Below are positions 25,601-35,508 of a stretch of 64,000 nucleotides of DNA, piece after piece; the stretch's first letter is position 1, and each line of letters starts with the position of its first letter. The notes under the pieces are model-generated. The model had not been told where the DNA came from and ran no database searches. It saw only the letters and a program-made list of their open reading frames with translations. Position numbers and translations under genes: made by a program. Origin of the DNA: Stercorarius parasiticus (Eukaryota > Chordata > Aves > Charadriiformes > Stercorariidae); NCBI GenBank assembly GCA_013396915.1, contig VWZL01001363.1, positions 287,140-351,139 of the forward strand. Direction: 5' to 3'.

Positions 25601-27299
25601 AACTGCAAAACAAATGCTGGAAAAATAGGAGTCCTGACAGTTGCATAAAGATAGCTAATGCAATAGTTTGCCTTTCCTCCTATTTTGGTAGAAAGTGGCT
25701 CTACATGTGCCAGAAGAAATGGTTCCCCTCCCTCACCTCATCTCTCAGAATCTTCCAATAATGAATCTATCGAGTTTCTCAGAGCACTTTCTTCTTATAA
25801 ATAACATTTTCATTGCAGCGAAGGAAAAGCAAGTAGCAGTTTTGTCTTGGCTAGTCTTGCCTTGAAACTCAGATATTCTCTCTATCACATGCCACTTGAT
25901 TTGAAGAAAGTACAAAATATGCTTTAGGGAAAGTATGTTCTTCAAAGTTCACAATTTTCTGAGGTGGTTTTCAGAAAATTTCGTGAGTGCTTTTTAGAAA
26001 GCTCTTGTCATTGCACCCAGTCGTAACCAGATATTTCTGAGTCCTTGTGATTCAAAAGCATTAAGTTTTGTCACATCCTAGGGAATCTCCAGAGTTCACT
26101 AAAATTGTTCTTTTTGCAGCACATGTGCAGAATCAGGATGGCAGATATCTGTTTAAGTGTCCATTCCTAGTATTCTTCTCTGAACCTATTAGCTGGTTTA
26201 ATTAGCTGGTATAATCTTGAGATTATACACTTTACAATGATTTCTAATTCTTCAGAAAAAGAGAATGTGAAGTCAGAAATTTCCTTTCATGCTGAATGAA
26301 GTATTTTTAAGAATTGCAATTCTTTAAGCTGCCTCAGAAAACAATTCAACTGAAACTTAAAATAATTTGATTGCTGAAGCTGAAGGGTTCACCTGGTCCT
26401 CTACTCAGTGTCATTATGACCAAGAGTACCACGTCTTTTCTAAATCAGTTTAAAGATACTCTTAATTTTTCCTGTGATTTAGGTATGAGTACAGTAGTGT
26501 AAAATACAATATAATATTTGCTTAAGCAATGTGCCTATTAAGAGATGACTCATCTGTGGCCTCATAAGTGCATACAAAGAAAGATGTTAAGTAAGGCCCT
26601 TTAAACTATCATAAGTACCCAGTGTCTAGAAAGTAAAATTACCAAATTAAGAATTAGATACAAATGCTTAACAGAAACCATAATTAGGCACTGGGGCAGG
26701 GTGATGTTTTAAACTCAGCATCACTTGGATTATTTAATCAAAACTTCTTCAGCTCCACTAGAAATTGGGTGAAGTCGGATATTACACAGATGATCTGACA
26801 AATTCATGTTAATCTTTTACTTTAAATGCCCGGTAGTCCATCAGCCAGTTTACAAGGTGATGCACGTTCTATGTTACAAAAAAAGTGTAGTCACACAATT
26901 ATGCATGACTGTTGAATTGAAGACCGTCTTCTATGCGGTCTTCTCTTTCTCTCAACTTTTATTTTGCTTGGAAAGCTTGGTGACAGTGAAAAATTGACAC
27001 ATTAAGAGGTGGAGGAAAGTAGTTCAAAAATATGAAAGTAAACAAGATGCAAATAAGTAAAGTTGTAATACACTGTTCAGATGCTAATATGAATTAACAA
27101 TACTTCTTTTTGACACAACAGAGCACAAAGTAAACACAGTTTGACATAATTAACAAAAATATTGTTCTTCTTGAATGGGGGTGAGTCCTGAATGAAAGTT
27201 ACCTGAAAAGAGTGTCCATTTTTTTTACAGTAGATCTCATGATACATACTTCAACATTATTAAAATACATAACTGATAGAAAAGATTTGTAAGTACAGA

Positions 27300-27645
27300 G
27301 TCACAGAGCCACCTAGAGCTAGTTGCCCAGGATCATGTCCTGACAGCTTCTGAATATCACCAAGGATGGAGACTCCACAAGCTCTCTGGACAGCCCGTAT
27401 CAGTGCTCAGTCACCCTTAAAGTAGAAAGTATTTCCTGATATTCAGACAGAAGCTCCCTTATTTCAGTTTGTGCTCATTGCCTCTAGTCCTGTTATTGGG
27501 CACCACTGAAAAAAGCCTGGCTCCATCTTCTTTGACCCTCCCTTCAGGTATTTATATACATTGGTGACATTCCCCCTAAGCCTTGTCTTCTCCACACCTA
27601 ACAGCTCTCTCAGCCTTTCCTCATGTGAAAGACACTCCAGTCCCT
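27300..27645 (-). mobile_element. CR1 LINE, outer element, 3' part
   Basis: This is minus-oriented CR1 covering the end of ORF2. Blocks: GCCACCTAGAGCTAGTTGCCC, ATCACCAAGGATGGAGACTCC, CAGTGCTCAGTCACCCTTAAA, TTATTGGGCACCACTGAAAA, and CAGCTCTCTCAGCCTTTCCTC. The 3' UTR tail (about 80 bases) is missing at the left. It is interrupted at TCCAGTCCCT (27636-27645) by a plus-strand CR1 fragment and resumes at 27735. The translation is broken. Confidence 0.92.
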
Positions 27646-27734
27646 AGTTTAGTGAGGGTTTTTGTCAGAGTTAGGTTGAAGGTTGGACTAGATGATCTGA
27701 AAGGTCCCTTCCAACCTAGGCAATTCTATGATTC
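27646..27734 (+). mobile_element. CR1 LINE tail nested inside another CR1
   Basis: These 89 bases are in the orientation opposite to their host element: GTTTAGTGAGGGTTTTTGTC, TTAGGTTGAAGGTTGGACTAG, AGGTCCCTTCCAACCTAGG, ending in AATTCTATGATTC. It is the same 3'-end type as the copy at 55.44-55.73 kb (TTTAGTGGTGGTTTTGCC and following). It separates two halves of the minus-strand CR1, so it inserted later. About a dozen host bases at the junction (the expected ATCATCTTTG-like stretch) appear lost or replaced. Confidence 0.88.
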
Positions 27735-27965
27735 ATGGCCCTTTGTTCAAGTCTCTCCAGTCTGTCCATGTCTCTCTTGTACTGGAGTGCCCAGAACTGG
27801 GCCCAGCACTCCAGGTGTGGGCTCAGCAGTGCTGAGTAGATGGGAAGGATCACCTCCCTCAACCTGCTGGCAGCACTCCTCATGCAGCCCAGGGTACCAT
27901 CAGCCGCCTTTGCCACAAGGGCACATTGCTGGTTCGGGTTATGTTTGTCTTCAATAAACAGGGAA
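27735..27965 (-). mobile_element. CR1 LINE, outer element, continuation
   Basis: This continues the minus-strand CR1 broken at 27645: ATGGCCCTTTGTTCAAGTCTC, TGTCCATGTCTCTCTTGTAC, AGCACTCCAGGTGTGGGCTC, TGAGTAGATGGGAAGGATCACC, GCCACAAGGGCACATTGCTGG. The minus-strand frame at 27716-27916 reads as the post-catalytic CR1 ORF2 region, with the typical [18 protein letters not shown] and [13 protein letters not shown] stretches. Similarity weakens after 27935 and is lost around 27965. Confidence 0.92.
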
Positions 27966-28960
27966 CTGCTGCATAGCTGGTTTGTAATCTTTAGTTATTG
28001 ATTCCTAAAATTGACATATTTTCTGCTGAGACTGAAGTATAGATGCCACCAAGATGAAAAGGCTGCAAGTTGCACCATGAGTATTTAAGTTTGTAGGAAA
28101 TATTTACGATGATGTAATAGTTAAATATTGTTTGAGCGTGTAGCCATTTGTCAGCGTCTCCTGAAATATGGTATCTGCAGAGAAGGAAATTCAGATAAGT
28201 GAATATGTTTAATCTTTATTTTGTTTTCTAGCTATACAGTCTTGGTTGCATTGAAATGAAGATTCTGAATTAAGCAGTACGATCAGTTTAGGAATAGTGA
28301 TTTGTAAAGTCCTTATCATGATAGATAAGCTTGGGAATTTCAAAAATAACACTTGTATAGCAACAGTGCACAGCAATGCCCTCATCGTTTTTCTGTTGAC
28401 ATATCAAAATCTGTTACAGTGAGCAAAACGTGATCATGGATGGCCTTGGAACACAAGAAGGGGGTATTGTAAAGAAACAGCTTGGGTAGGGGATGGAAAA
28501 GGGGAAAATAAACTCTTTCAAACCAGCTCTTTACCACAAGTGACAAATAGGTTGTCATTAAATGACAAGCATAAGGATGTCTTTCAACTTCTATTTATTA
28601 GCTTTCAGACATTTTTCAGCCTCTCAGCTACTGTTACAAAGTAAAGACATAATGAATTCTAATGCTCAGTTAAAACCTTGTGCCCAGAAAAGAATTTCAA
28701 GAATTTTTTTTGTGGGCATAAAACACCATTCCTGTGGTCCAAATTGCAAAAGTGGGTTCTGAGTGAAAGCTGTGCTATAAGAATAGGCGATATCCTTTGC
28801 TACGCATAATGTTTATGATTAAAAAGTAGTTAAAAATCATTGTTACATAATTAAGCAGTATTCAAAAGTCTTTTAGGAATGAAGAAAATGCACATACTGA
28901 GGTAGGATAATCTTGGGAAAAAAAATTATTCAGAAAAGGAATAAACAAATCCCCCAAATC

Positions 28961-29041
28961 TCTTTTTTTGGTGGGTTTTGTTTGGTTGGTTTGTTGATTG
29001 GTTGGTTGGTTTTTGTTGCTTTTTTGTTTGTTTGTTTGTTT
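28961..29041. repeat. (TTGG)n/(TTTG)n low-complexity tract
   Basis: This is eighty bases of T and G, moving from TTGGTTGG units to four TTTG units at the right end. Confidence 0.92.
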
Positions 29042-30072
29042 CAATGAGACTAAATTTCCCAATCCTAATGACATTTTAAAGTATAGTTTGAATTTACTGC
29101 ACCAATAGGTGACTAGCAACTGGCTGTGCCATAATGTGCATTCAGAGGGATGAGGTGTGCACCAGCAACCTGCCTAATGCAACCGTTAGTTGCTTATTAA
29201 TACAGGTCCTTAATTTCCACGTATCCTGGGCACCCAAAACTGCTTAGAGTGTCTGCTCCTCTCTTCTGCCTAAAAAGAAAAGGCTTGGTCCATAATTTTC
29301 CCCTTACCAGACATTAACAATACAGAGGGCATTCACACTAGTACATCATTTCACATGTGCAAGTGACTATAATCTGGCTGGTTCAGTATGTTAATAAAAC
29401 TCATTGCAGCCCAGTGCATTAACCTTTGCAGGGACGTATAAATCCTACATTAAAGGGATATGATGCAGGTGAGATTTTTTGTTTTTAAAAACCTTAACAT
29501 AGCACTTCTTTTAAACACTAAAAAAGGGCTTGAATATTAAAATGTAGATAAAATCATTGTATTTTGAAAAGGTTGACTGACATGCATTCTCACCGAAAAT
29601 GGGGAAAACAAGTAGACACAACAATAGTTTTGGTAAGGTAAAGACCTTAAGACAACAATGATTATCACACTAAACATTTTGATATTTCATGCTGTTTGAA
29701 ATATATTAAAGATTACATTTAGGTGCCTCTAAAATTACTGCTCTACACCCAGTTATCAGGATAGTAATTAAACAGTGAACAGAATATTAGTTGAGGGGCC
29801 TGCGCTGTTGCATTAACAGCTCACTGTTTTCCCGCACCTTCCCAGCCTCTGAGGAGGATCATGTGTAGTTTTTGTTGCTCCTTCTTTCAAGTTCTTATTG
29901 AAAGCATGTACACTAAGGGGAGACAGTGCAGATCTGTGCAGCAGTGTGTTAGAGGCAGCAGTGTATATACCCTACGCTCCTCACGCTGTGGGAGGAGGTC
30001 TACCCTCTGCTTGTGCTACCTGGGGTATGAGCTGTTCTCCAGATACCCCATCCAGCAACTCCTTGCTTGGCT

Positions 30073-30101
30073 GGGGAGGGGGAGGAGGAGGAGGAGGAGG
30101 G
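30073..30101 (+). repeat. (GGA)n purine tract, G-quadruplex candidate
   Basis: GGGGAGGGGG is followed by five GGA-type triplets and GGG. All bases are purine. The long run of GG and GGG tracts with one-base loops suits a quadruplex or triplex. Confidence 0.9.
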
Positions 30102-30544
30102 TTCTGGTTGGCTCCGATGAATTAATTGTTTCTTTCTTTATCAAAGGTGGTAATGTATACAGGTACAGGGGTGCATTTCTCAGGGAAATCACGTCTTAAT
30201 GGTTTTCTAATCTGTTTTGTTCTCACCACGGAAGCAGAAGGCAGCAGCAGAAGCTGTTCTGTTAGTTGTGATTTATCATTAATCTTCGGTCAAGGTCTCT
30301 CAGACTTTCTGAAATTGTCTTGAAATCCATTGCAGCGAAAAGACAAGACTCCTGGAGACAGACACTGTGCATAAGTCCATACATTATATATTTTAATTCT
30401 GCAGTCTTGCGTGAAGTTGTTTGTCCTCCGTGATTGATTGTTTGTAAATGCAATTTCAATAGAAATCCATTAGTACTTTAATCCTGTAGACATAAGTGAA
30501 TATTTCATTATTTTACTATGAAATCAAATTTACAAGATCACATT

Positions 30545-30830
30545 TTGTCCACTTTGTTCTCTAAGTCATCAGTAACGCCCTTGCTTACGTCATGAAGGAT
30601 GCACAGTATGGCGAGAGATTTACAGGAAAACAAGTACACACACGTTTTTTTTCTGCAGTCTTTTCGGGGTTAGGTGTCACAGGCAGCACAGACTCCATCA
30701 GCGCGCTGAGTGTTTAGTCATGATGTAGCACAAAGTGCAGGCATATGGTGACCTTCAGTGCTTAGTCTTATTGTACTTTGGCGATCCAGGGACCGGTGAT
30801 TACAAAGTGTTTGCAACGTCGGACTCTCTG
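30545..30830. promoter_or_regulatory. CpG-retaining patch with CRE-like site (candidate)
   Basis: By eye about ten CpGs survive within 290 bases of otherwise CpG-poor, AT-rich DNA (AACGCC, TACGTC, GGCGAG, CACGTT, TTCGGG, AGCGCGCT, GGCGAT, ACCGGT, AACGTCGG). TTACGTCA at 30585-30592 is a CREB/ATF-type octamer. I see no transposon here. A regulatory role is inference only, and it could equally be an unrecognised insertion. Confidence 0.25.
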
Positions 30831-31430
30831 TGTGTTGTGCTATGTTTATAAATCTATACATAATTTCTGCAGACATTTATTTTGGTTCACCAGTAGCTAA
30901 TGACAACACACAGAAGGATCTGTCTTTGAGAAATATCAAAAGCAATATGTGCCCCATATGCGTCAAACTTGCAGGCTAAAGCAAAGCCTTTAGCGTGACT
31001 TTGGCAGTAATTTTTGGCAGAAAAATTTCCCCCATCATAAGACGTCTGAAAGTTAAATATACTGATCCTGCTAGAGAGTTTTATGCCAAAGAATATGAGG
31101 TCTTGGGAAATGTGGCGTGTTGTGAAGTAACATATATTTTGCTGTTACTTGTTGAAGATATCAAGTACAATTGCAGGCGTTAAGGAAATGGAATCACAAA
31201 AGGCTTCCCCTAAGGAAAATGGAACATGAGGTCTATGGACAGCATACTTCCTCAGGTTTAACTGACAGACAACATTACTTTTGTCCACTAATTTTAGTGA
31301 GAATTTATTTAAAAAACAAACACGAACAAAAAGGTGGATAGGGAAAATGAAAAGACCTATCCCACCCCCCACAGAAACACCAAAAAAGCCCTGACTGTAC
31401 TTCCGTGGCTTGTTTCTTTGTATACGTGTT

Positions 31431-31452
31431 TATACATTTATACATTTATACA
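31431..31452. repeat. (TATACATT)2.75 tandem repeat
   Basis: Two full TATACATT units are followed by TATACA. A similar short array occurs near 10021-10040. Confidence 0.9.
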
Positions 31453-33344
31453 ACTATCGTCTTTGGTTTTGCTATTTTTAATTAAAAATCTGGTTGCATT
31501 TACTATGGGCCTGACGTGACATAACATCCCATGCAGTCCTGATGGCAACTCAGTAGGCTACCACAGACACTGCGGTAGAGCAAATGCCAGCTCACGCCTG
31601 CAGGCAGATGGGAGAGTAAAACATGCATGTTAATTCCAAACTGCTTAAAAACCCCACTACTCTTACACCATCAGATAAAAACATGTTAAAGAAAATCTGT
31701 CTTTTTGCACATTTAGATAAATAGGTTCTGTAAGATCAATTATGTTGGGTAATGTATTTGAACAAATATGCAGCAATTAGGATATTTTGTTGAGTGTAGC
31801 TGCTATGACTACTAATCATGTTAAAGCCATGTTGGTAAAAATTTTCTTTATTCTTTTTCTTGCTTAAAAAGAAATTCAGACGTGAAAAAGCTGGAAGCTT
31901 TAACCTCAGCTGGAAGCTGAAGTAAATATTTGACACAATCGTTCTTTTTTTAACCTATTCGCTATGTCTCAATTAAAGAGTAACCTCACTAGGCACTTTA
32001 AAACTGAAGGCGGTTAGCATCTGCTCTTAGTATTGTCCTCGTGTCATGTTTAAGTTAGGATAGACAGACTTTTTCGATATCTTGAAAGCAAAACAAACAA
32101 GCAAAGAAAACCCCCAATCCTGCTGTTCTGCTTCTGACTAAGGGAAATGTGCCTTCGCTTTGCTGAGATGCAGAAGTGCCCTCTATCTAATCAGGTAACC
32201 ATAGCCTGCCATTCCCATCATTTTGGGACTTGTACATTAAAACAAATTTTCAGACTTTTGTGGTGTTGTTCATCGTAAACATGCTCCTTTTGTATATTTT
32301 CTGAGTATGGGTAAGCATTTTGTTCTTTTAGAAGTAGTTTGACTTATCCAGTGATACAGAAAGAAAACCTAGATAATGGAAAATTTGTTGAATGCTGCCA
32401 AAAGTTGAAGGGTGTAGATAATTAAAACTGCTGCCCAAAGATTGTAAACTGTGTATTCAGTGTGGGCTTCCACTGTTGGGGAAAACAGAATGTAATTTTT
32501 AACAGAAAATAAGCGGGCTTATAAATCTTGCTTTGTGTACTGTCAAAATTATTATGCTTAGAAATAGAAGTGACAAAAATATAAATCTTCCTACATCTGT
32601 CATTTAATTTTTAAGATATAATATTTGACTGGCTTTCTGTATACAATTTATATAACAAGAAAAATTGCAAAAAAGTAAGTTAAACAATATATGAAATTGA
32701 AAAGGTAGGAGATTGAGGGCGTTTTTTTGGTACTCTTTCTGAATTATATCAGGTGTAGAGTGGAATCAGTTGAAATGATTTCTTATTCAGCTTTCTATTC
32801 ATATTTAGTATGTTTGTTTCTATTCATTTAACAGTTTCTAATTTTAATTTTTTTAGTTTCTAAAGATAGCACGAAGTTTCCTTCCCAGCTCAAAGAATAG
32901 GCTGATGAGAGTCTGTATGGGGCATTAATTAGGGCATAGGGATAGAACAAAATTTCCAAGCTGGGTTAGTGATGAATCTGAACTTTCAGGTATAGGCCTG
33001 AAAGACAGAACTGGTCACAGGATTCACTTGGTCATAAACCCCAAGATTTTTCTGGTGTTTCGACACTTCAGTTTCTGATTCATTTTGCGAGCCATTGGGT
33101 CTATGTAAACAGTGCAATACTGAGTCTTTAATAAAACTTGATTTTATTTCCAAATTGAAACTAATAATCACAATAGAGAAAATCAGAAATTGTTATCTTG
33201 TCACCATGGCAATACTAGTTGGAAAGGACTTTGACTTAAAGAAATTCTATCTGTGTTGTTACCAGCAAAGTTCATTTACTAATCTGTTTTTAAACATTTT
33301 CAAAATGGTGATTCTGCAACCTGCCTTCTCCAGTACTTCACTAG

Positions 33345-33862
33345 CAGATGTTTTTTCATCAGATCTAACCTGAATCTTTCTTACTGCAATCTAAATTCAT
33401 AATTTCTTTGTTTTTGGAAAAGAGTAGAGAGTAAATTGTCTTTATGAAAGAAACCTTTTATATTCTTAAACCCTCCTCTCAGATACACTGCCTCTTTTCA
33501 GCAAGGTTAAACACCAGTTTTTCCCTAAAGCTGTTGTTTTCTGGACCTCTGGTCATTCCTCATGCTCATTTCTGGACACGCTCTCGTTGGTCCACAGAGT
33601 ATTTGAAGTGTCATTCCCAAAACTGGACCAATATTCTTTTCTTAAACAACACTCATTTCCCATGTTATGTTTGTGCAGGTGATTATTTCTGCCTGCAAAT
33701 GTGGTATCTTGCCCAAATTTCTATTGAATTCCAGCTTTATTTTCAAGCTTTTTCTTCAAATTGTTGAGACTTTGTTTATTAGTTCTAATTTTGACTTTTA
33801 ATTTGCTCACAGCCCATCTTTACCTTGTGCTATCTGCTTATTTGCTAAGTATGCTGTGTTTG
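33345..33862 (-). mobile_element. Ancient CR1 LINE, ORF2 C-terminal region
   Basis: This old minus-oriented CR1 is recognised from collinear blocks: CATCAGATCTAACCTGAATC near 33357, AAACACCAGTTTTTCCC near 33509, TTTTCTGGACCTCTGGTCATT near 33537, TTTCTGGACACGCTCTCG near 33570, AAAACTGGACCAATATTC, then TGTGCAGGTGATTATTTC and TATTGAATTCCAGCTTTATTT near 33722. Order and spacing follow the reverse complement of the sauropsid CR1 consensus from 3' UTR into the region after the catalytic core. Divergence is high and every frame is broken. The outer edges are approximate. Confidence 0.7.
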
Positions 33863-34439
33863 AAGGCTAGGGAATAGTTAAAAGCAATAATCCCATACTC
33901 AGATAAAACAAGCAGTGGAGTAGCAGTGGCATAAAAAGAAATGGAAATCTCCAGCAGAATCTCCATCTCCTGAGATCTCAAAGCTGCACTCAGAAACGCA
34001 GCGTAGCCTCACTGTCCCCCTGAGTTAACTTTGCTTACTGATGAGAAGTTTCCTCTGGTTTGCCGATTTCTCTGACAAGAAAGGCAACTCTGGAATTTGA
34101 AGCATTTCAAAGTGGGAACAAAAATGTCAACAAACAGCAAGAAACACACTGGCTTTTGAAGAAATCTGAAGGAATGTCCTTGAGGAATCCAGAAACTAGC
34201 AAGTTCGTGAGCTTTTTCAGATGTGTTGTTCTGTGTTCAGCTAGTTAGTACAGATTGAACCACCAAGGGCTGTCTGAATTTTGACCCTGTCATTACCTTC
34301 CTAAAGGAAACAACAAAATAAAGCCCAGAGAATTAGCTCAGCTCTCTGACCAATGGGAGAAGTGCAAGAGGAAATGTGATCATGGAATAAGAACTCAACC
34401 CCGGTAAAGCCTGTGTCCATGTCTGAGCATGACACTTGA
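33863..34439. other. No gene or repeat recognised
   Basis: This is unique-looking DNA between two ancient CR1 relics of opposite orientation. A 62-codon plus frame (34060-34248) has no known relatives. Confidence 0.5.
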
Positions 34440-34745
34440 AGGTTACTTTGGCTCAGAGGTGAGCAGTTAGAATGACTATTAGTCCAGAAAACTCGACCTG
34501 CAAAGAAAGGCCAGAAGAACTGAAGTTACTCAAGGAAGGGTGGGAAGGAAGAATGGAGACAAGCTTCAAGCATGAAGGAGGTGACTGCCAGGAGGAAGAC
34601 AGCAGAGGCAGGATCTTTCCTCCACTGCAGTGACAAAGATTCAGCTCAGACTTCAGGAACAACTTTCCAATTTATTAAGCGTTTGTCAGATTATCTAAGG
34701 AAATGGAGCAGCCTGTCTGCCAGAAGAGCTTAGCTCCCTTCCAGC
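34440..34745 (+). mobile_element. Ancient CR1 LINE relic
   Basis: This is a plus-oriented old CR1. Identifying stretches are AGAATGACTATTAGTCCAGAA, AACTCGACCTGC, AAAGGCCAGAAGAACTGAAG and, near 34635, TTCAGCTCAGACTTCAGGAA, AACTTTCCAATTTATTAAG. These correspond in order to the ORF2 end (motifs equivalent to [14 protein letters not shown]... and [11 protein letters not shown]... in the 54.5-kb copy). It is very diverged, with no intact frame. The boundaries are uncertain by tens of bases. Confidence 0.55.
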
Positions 34746-35235
34746 CCACTGTAGGATTCTCTCACTTGGCTCCTGCCACACCATCCTCCAATACCTGACT
34801 TCATTCCCCATCTCATTCCTGCTGTTGCATGTTTAAAGGCTCTTCCTCAGATTCTTTTTCTTCTGTAGATGTGTATGCATAATGATTTTTTTTTTTTTAT
34901 CATGGAAAAAATACTTTTTAAACCTCTAGCCTCATTCAACAGGAAGTCTGCAACCACTGAGTAACATTCTTCAGAAATTAATTTTCCTGATTATCTCCCA
35001 AGCAATTTCTGCTTTGTGTGCTGTACCAAGTTTCCCTTCACAGCAAGGAAATACAAACAAATCCCTCTTGGCAAAACAACAGGTTCTTTACTCCATCTTC
35101 TACCTTTTTATAGCATTTATAAAAACAGATAGTATTCTCCTCATACTATCTTGGGTTTTGGGTTATCGTTTCTCCTGTGTCTCATTCAGTGGGTATAGTC
35201 CTCTTCCTCCAATGGGTGGAAATCATCTGCTTTCT

Positions 35236-35375
35236 TAGAATCATAAAATAATAGAATCATAGGGTTGGAAGGGACATCTGGAGATCACCTAGTCCAACCC
35301 CCCTGCCAGAGCAGGGTCACCTAGAGCAGGTTGCACAGGAAGGCGTCCAGGCGGGTTTTGAATGTCTCCAGAGAC
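35236..35375 (-). mobile_element. Young CR1 LINE, 3' end, left of gap
   Basis: This is a well-preserved minus-strand CR1: octamer tail (AGAATCATAAAATAATAGAATC), then GGGTTGGAAGGGACATCTGG, GATCACCTAGTCCAACCCCCC, CAGAGCAGGGTCACC, and AGGAAGGCGTCCAGGCGGG. The ORF2 stop and last codons (reading SLETFKTRLDAFLCNLL on the minus strand) match the same end in the 54.5-kb copy ([17 protein letters not shown]). The element runs directly into the N-gap. Confidence 0.95.
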
Positions 35376-35413
35376 NNNNNNNNNNNNNNNNNNNNNNNNN
35401 NNNNNNNNNNNNN
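35376..35413. other. Assembly gap, 38 N, inside a CR1
   Basis: There are thirty-eight undetermined bases within one CR1 copy. By comparison with the 54.5-kb copy, the sequence between the two flanks should be about 340 bases, so the gap is either undersized or hides a deletion. Confidence 0.98.
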
Positions 35414-35508
35414 GAACCGGGGAGCCCAGAACTGGACACAGTACCCCAGGTGCGGCCTCACCAAGGCAGAGTAGAGGGGGAGGATGACCTCTGATGTCCT
35501 TCTAGACA
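35414..35508 (-). mobile_element. Young CR1 LINE, right of gap
   Basis: This continues the copy that starts at 35236: GAACCGGGGAGCCCAGAACTG, ACACAGTACCCCAGGTGCGG, CACCAAGGCAGAGTAGAGGGG. The minus strand translates to [20 protein letters not shown], the CR1 ORF2 stretch just after the catalytic core. Similarity ends near 35508, so the copy is 5'-truncated there. Confidence 0.93.

Larger units (their letters stand above)
22297..27299. other. 5 kb without recognised gene or transposon
   Basis: Two low-complexity tracts are listed separately. 24380-24540 is more GC-rich and open in several frames on both strands, including a 141-codon minus frame (24273-24698) whose lysine-rich part is just the translated T/G tract. 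No domain is recognisable. An AATAAA-containing sequence at 22897-22906 has no identifiable gene before it. Confidence 0.5.
27966..33344. other. 5.4 kb without recognised gene or transposon
   Basis: This stretch is mostly AT-rich. Three simple repeats and a CpG-retaining patch at 30.55-30.83 kb are listed separately. Frames up to 112 codons around 29.86-30.2 kb overlap in two phases over a GGA repeat and are not credible genes. Confidence 0.5.

Noticed and set aside
29861..30199. Glycine-rich peptide and overlapping arginine-rich frame
   Set aside because: The Gly and Arg runs are translations of the GGA repeat at 30073-30101 in two phases.
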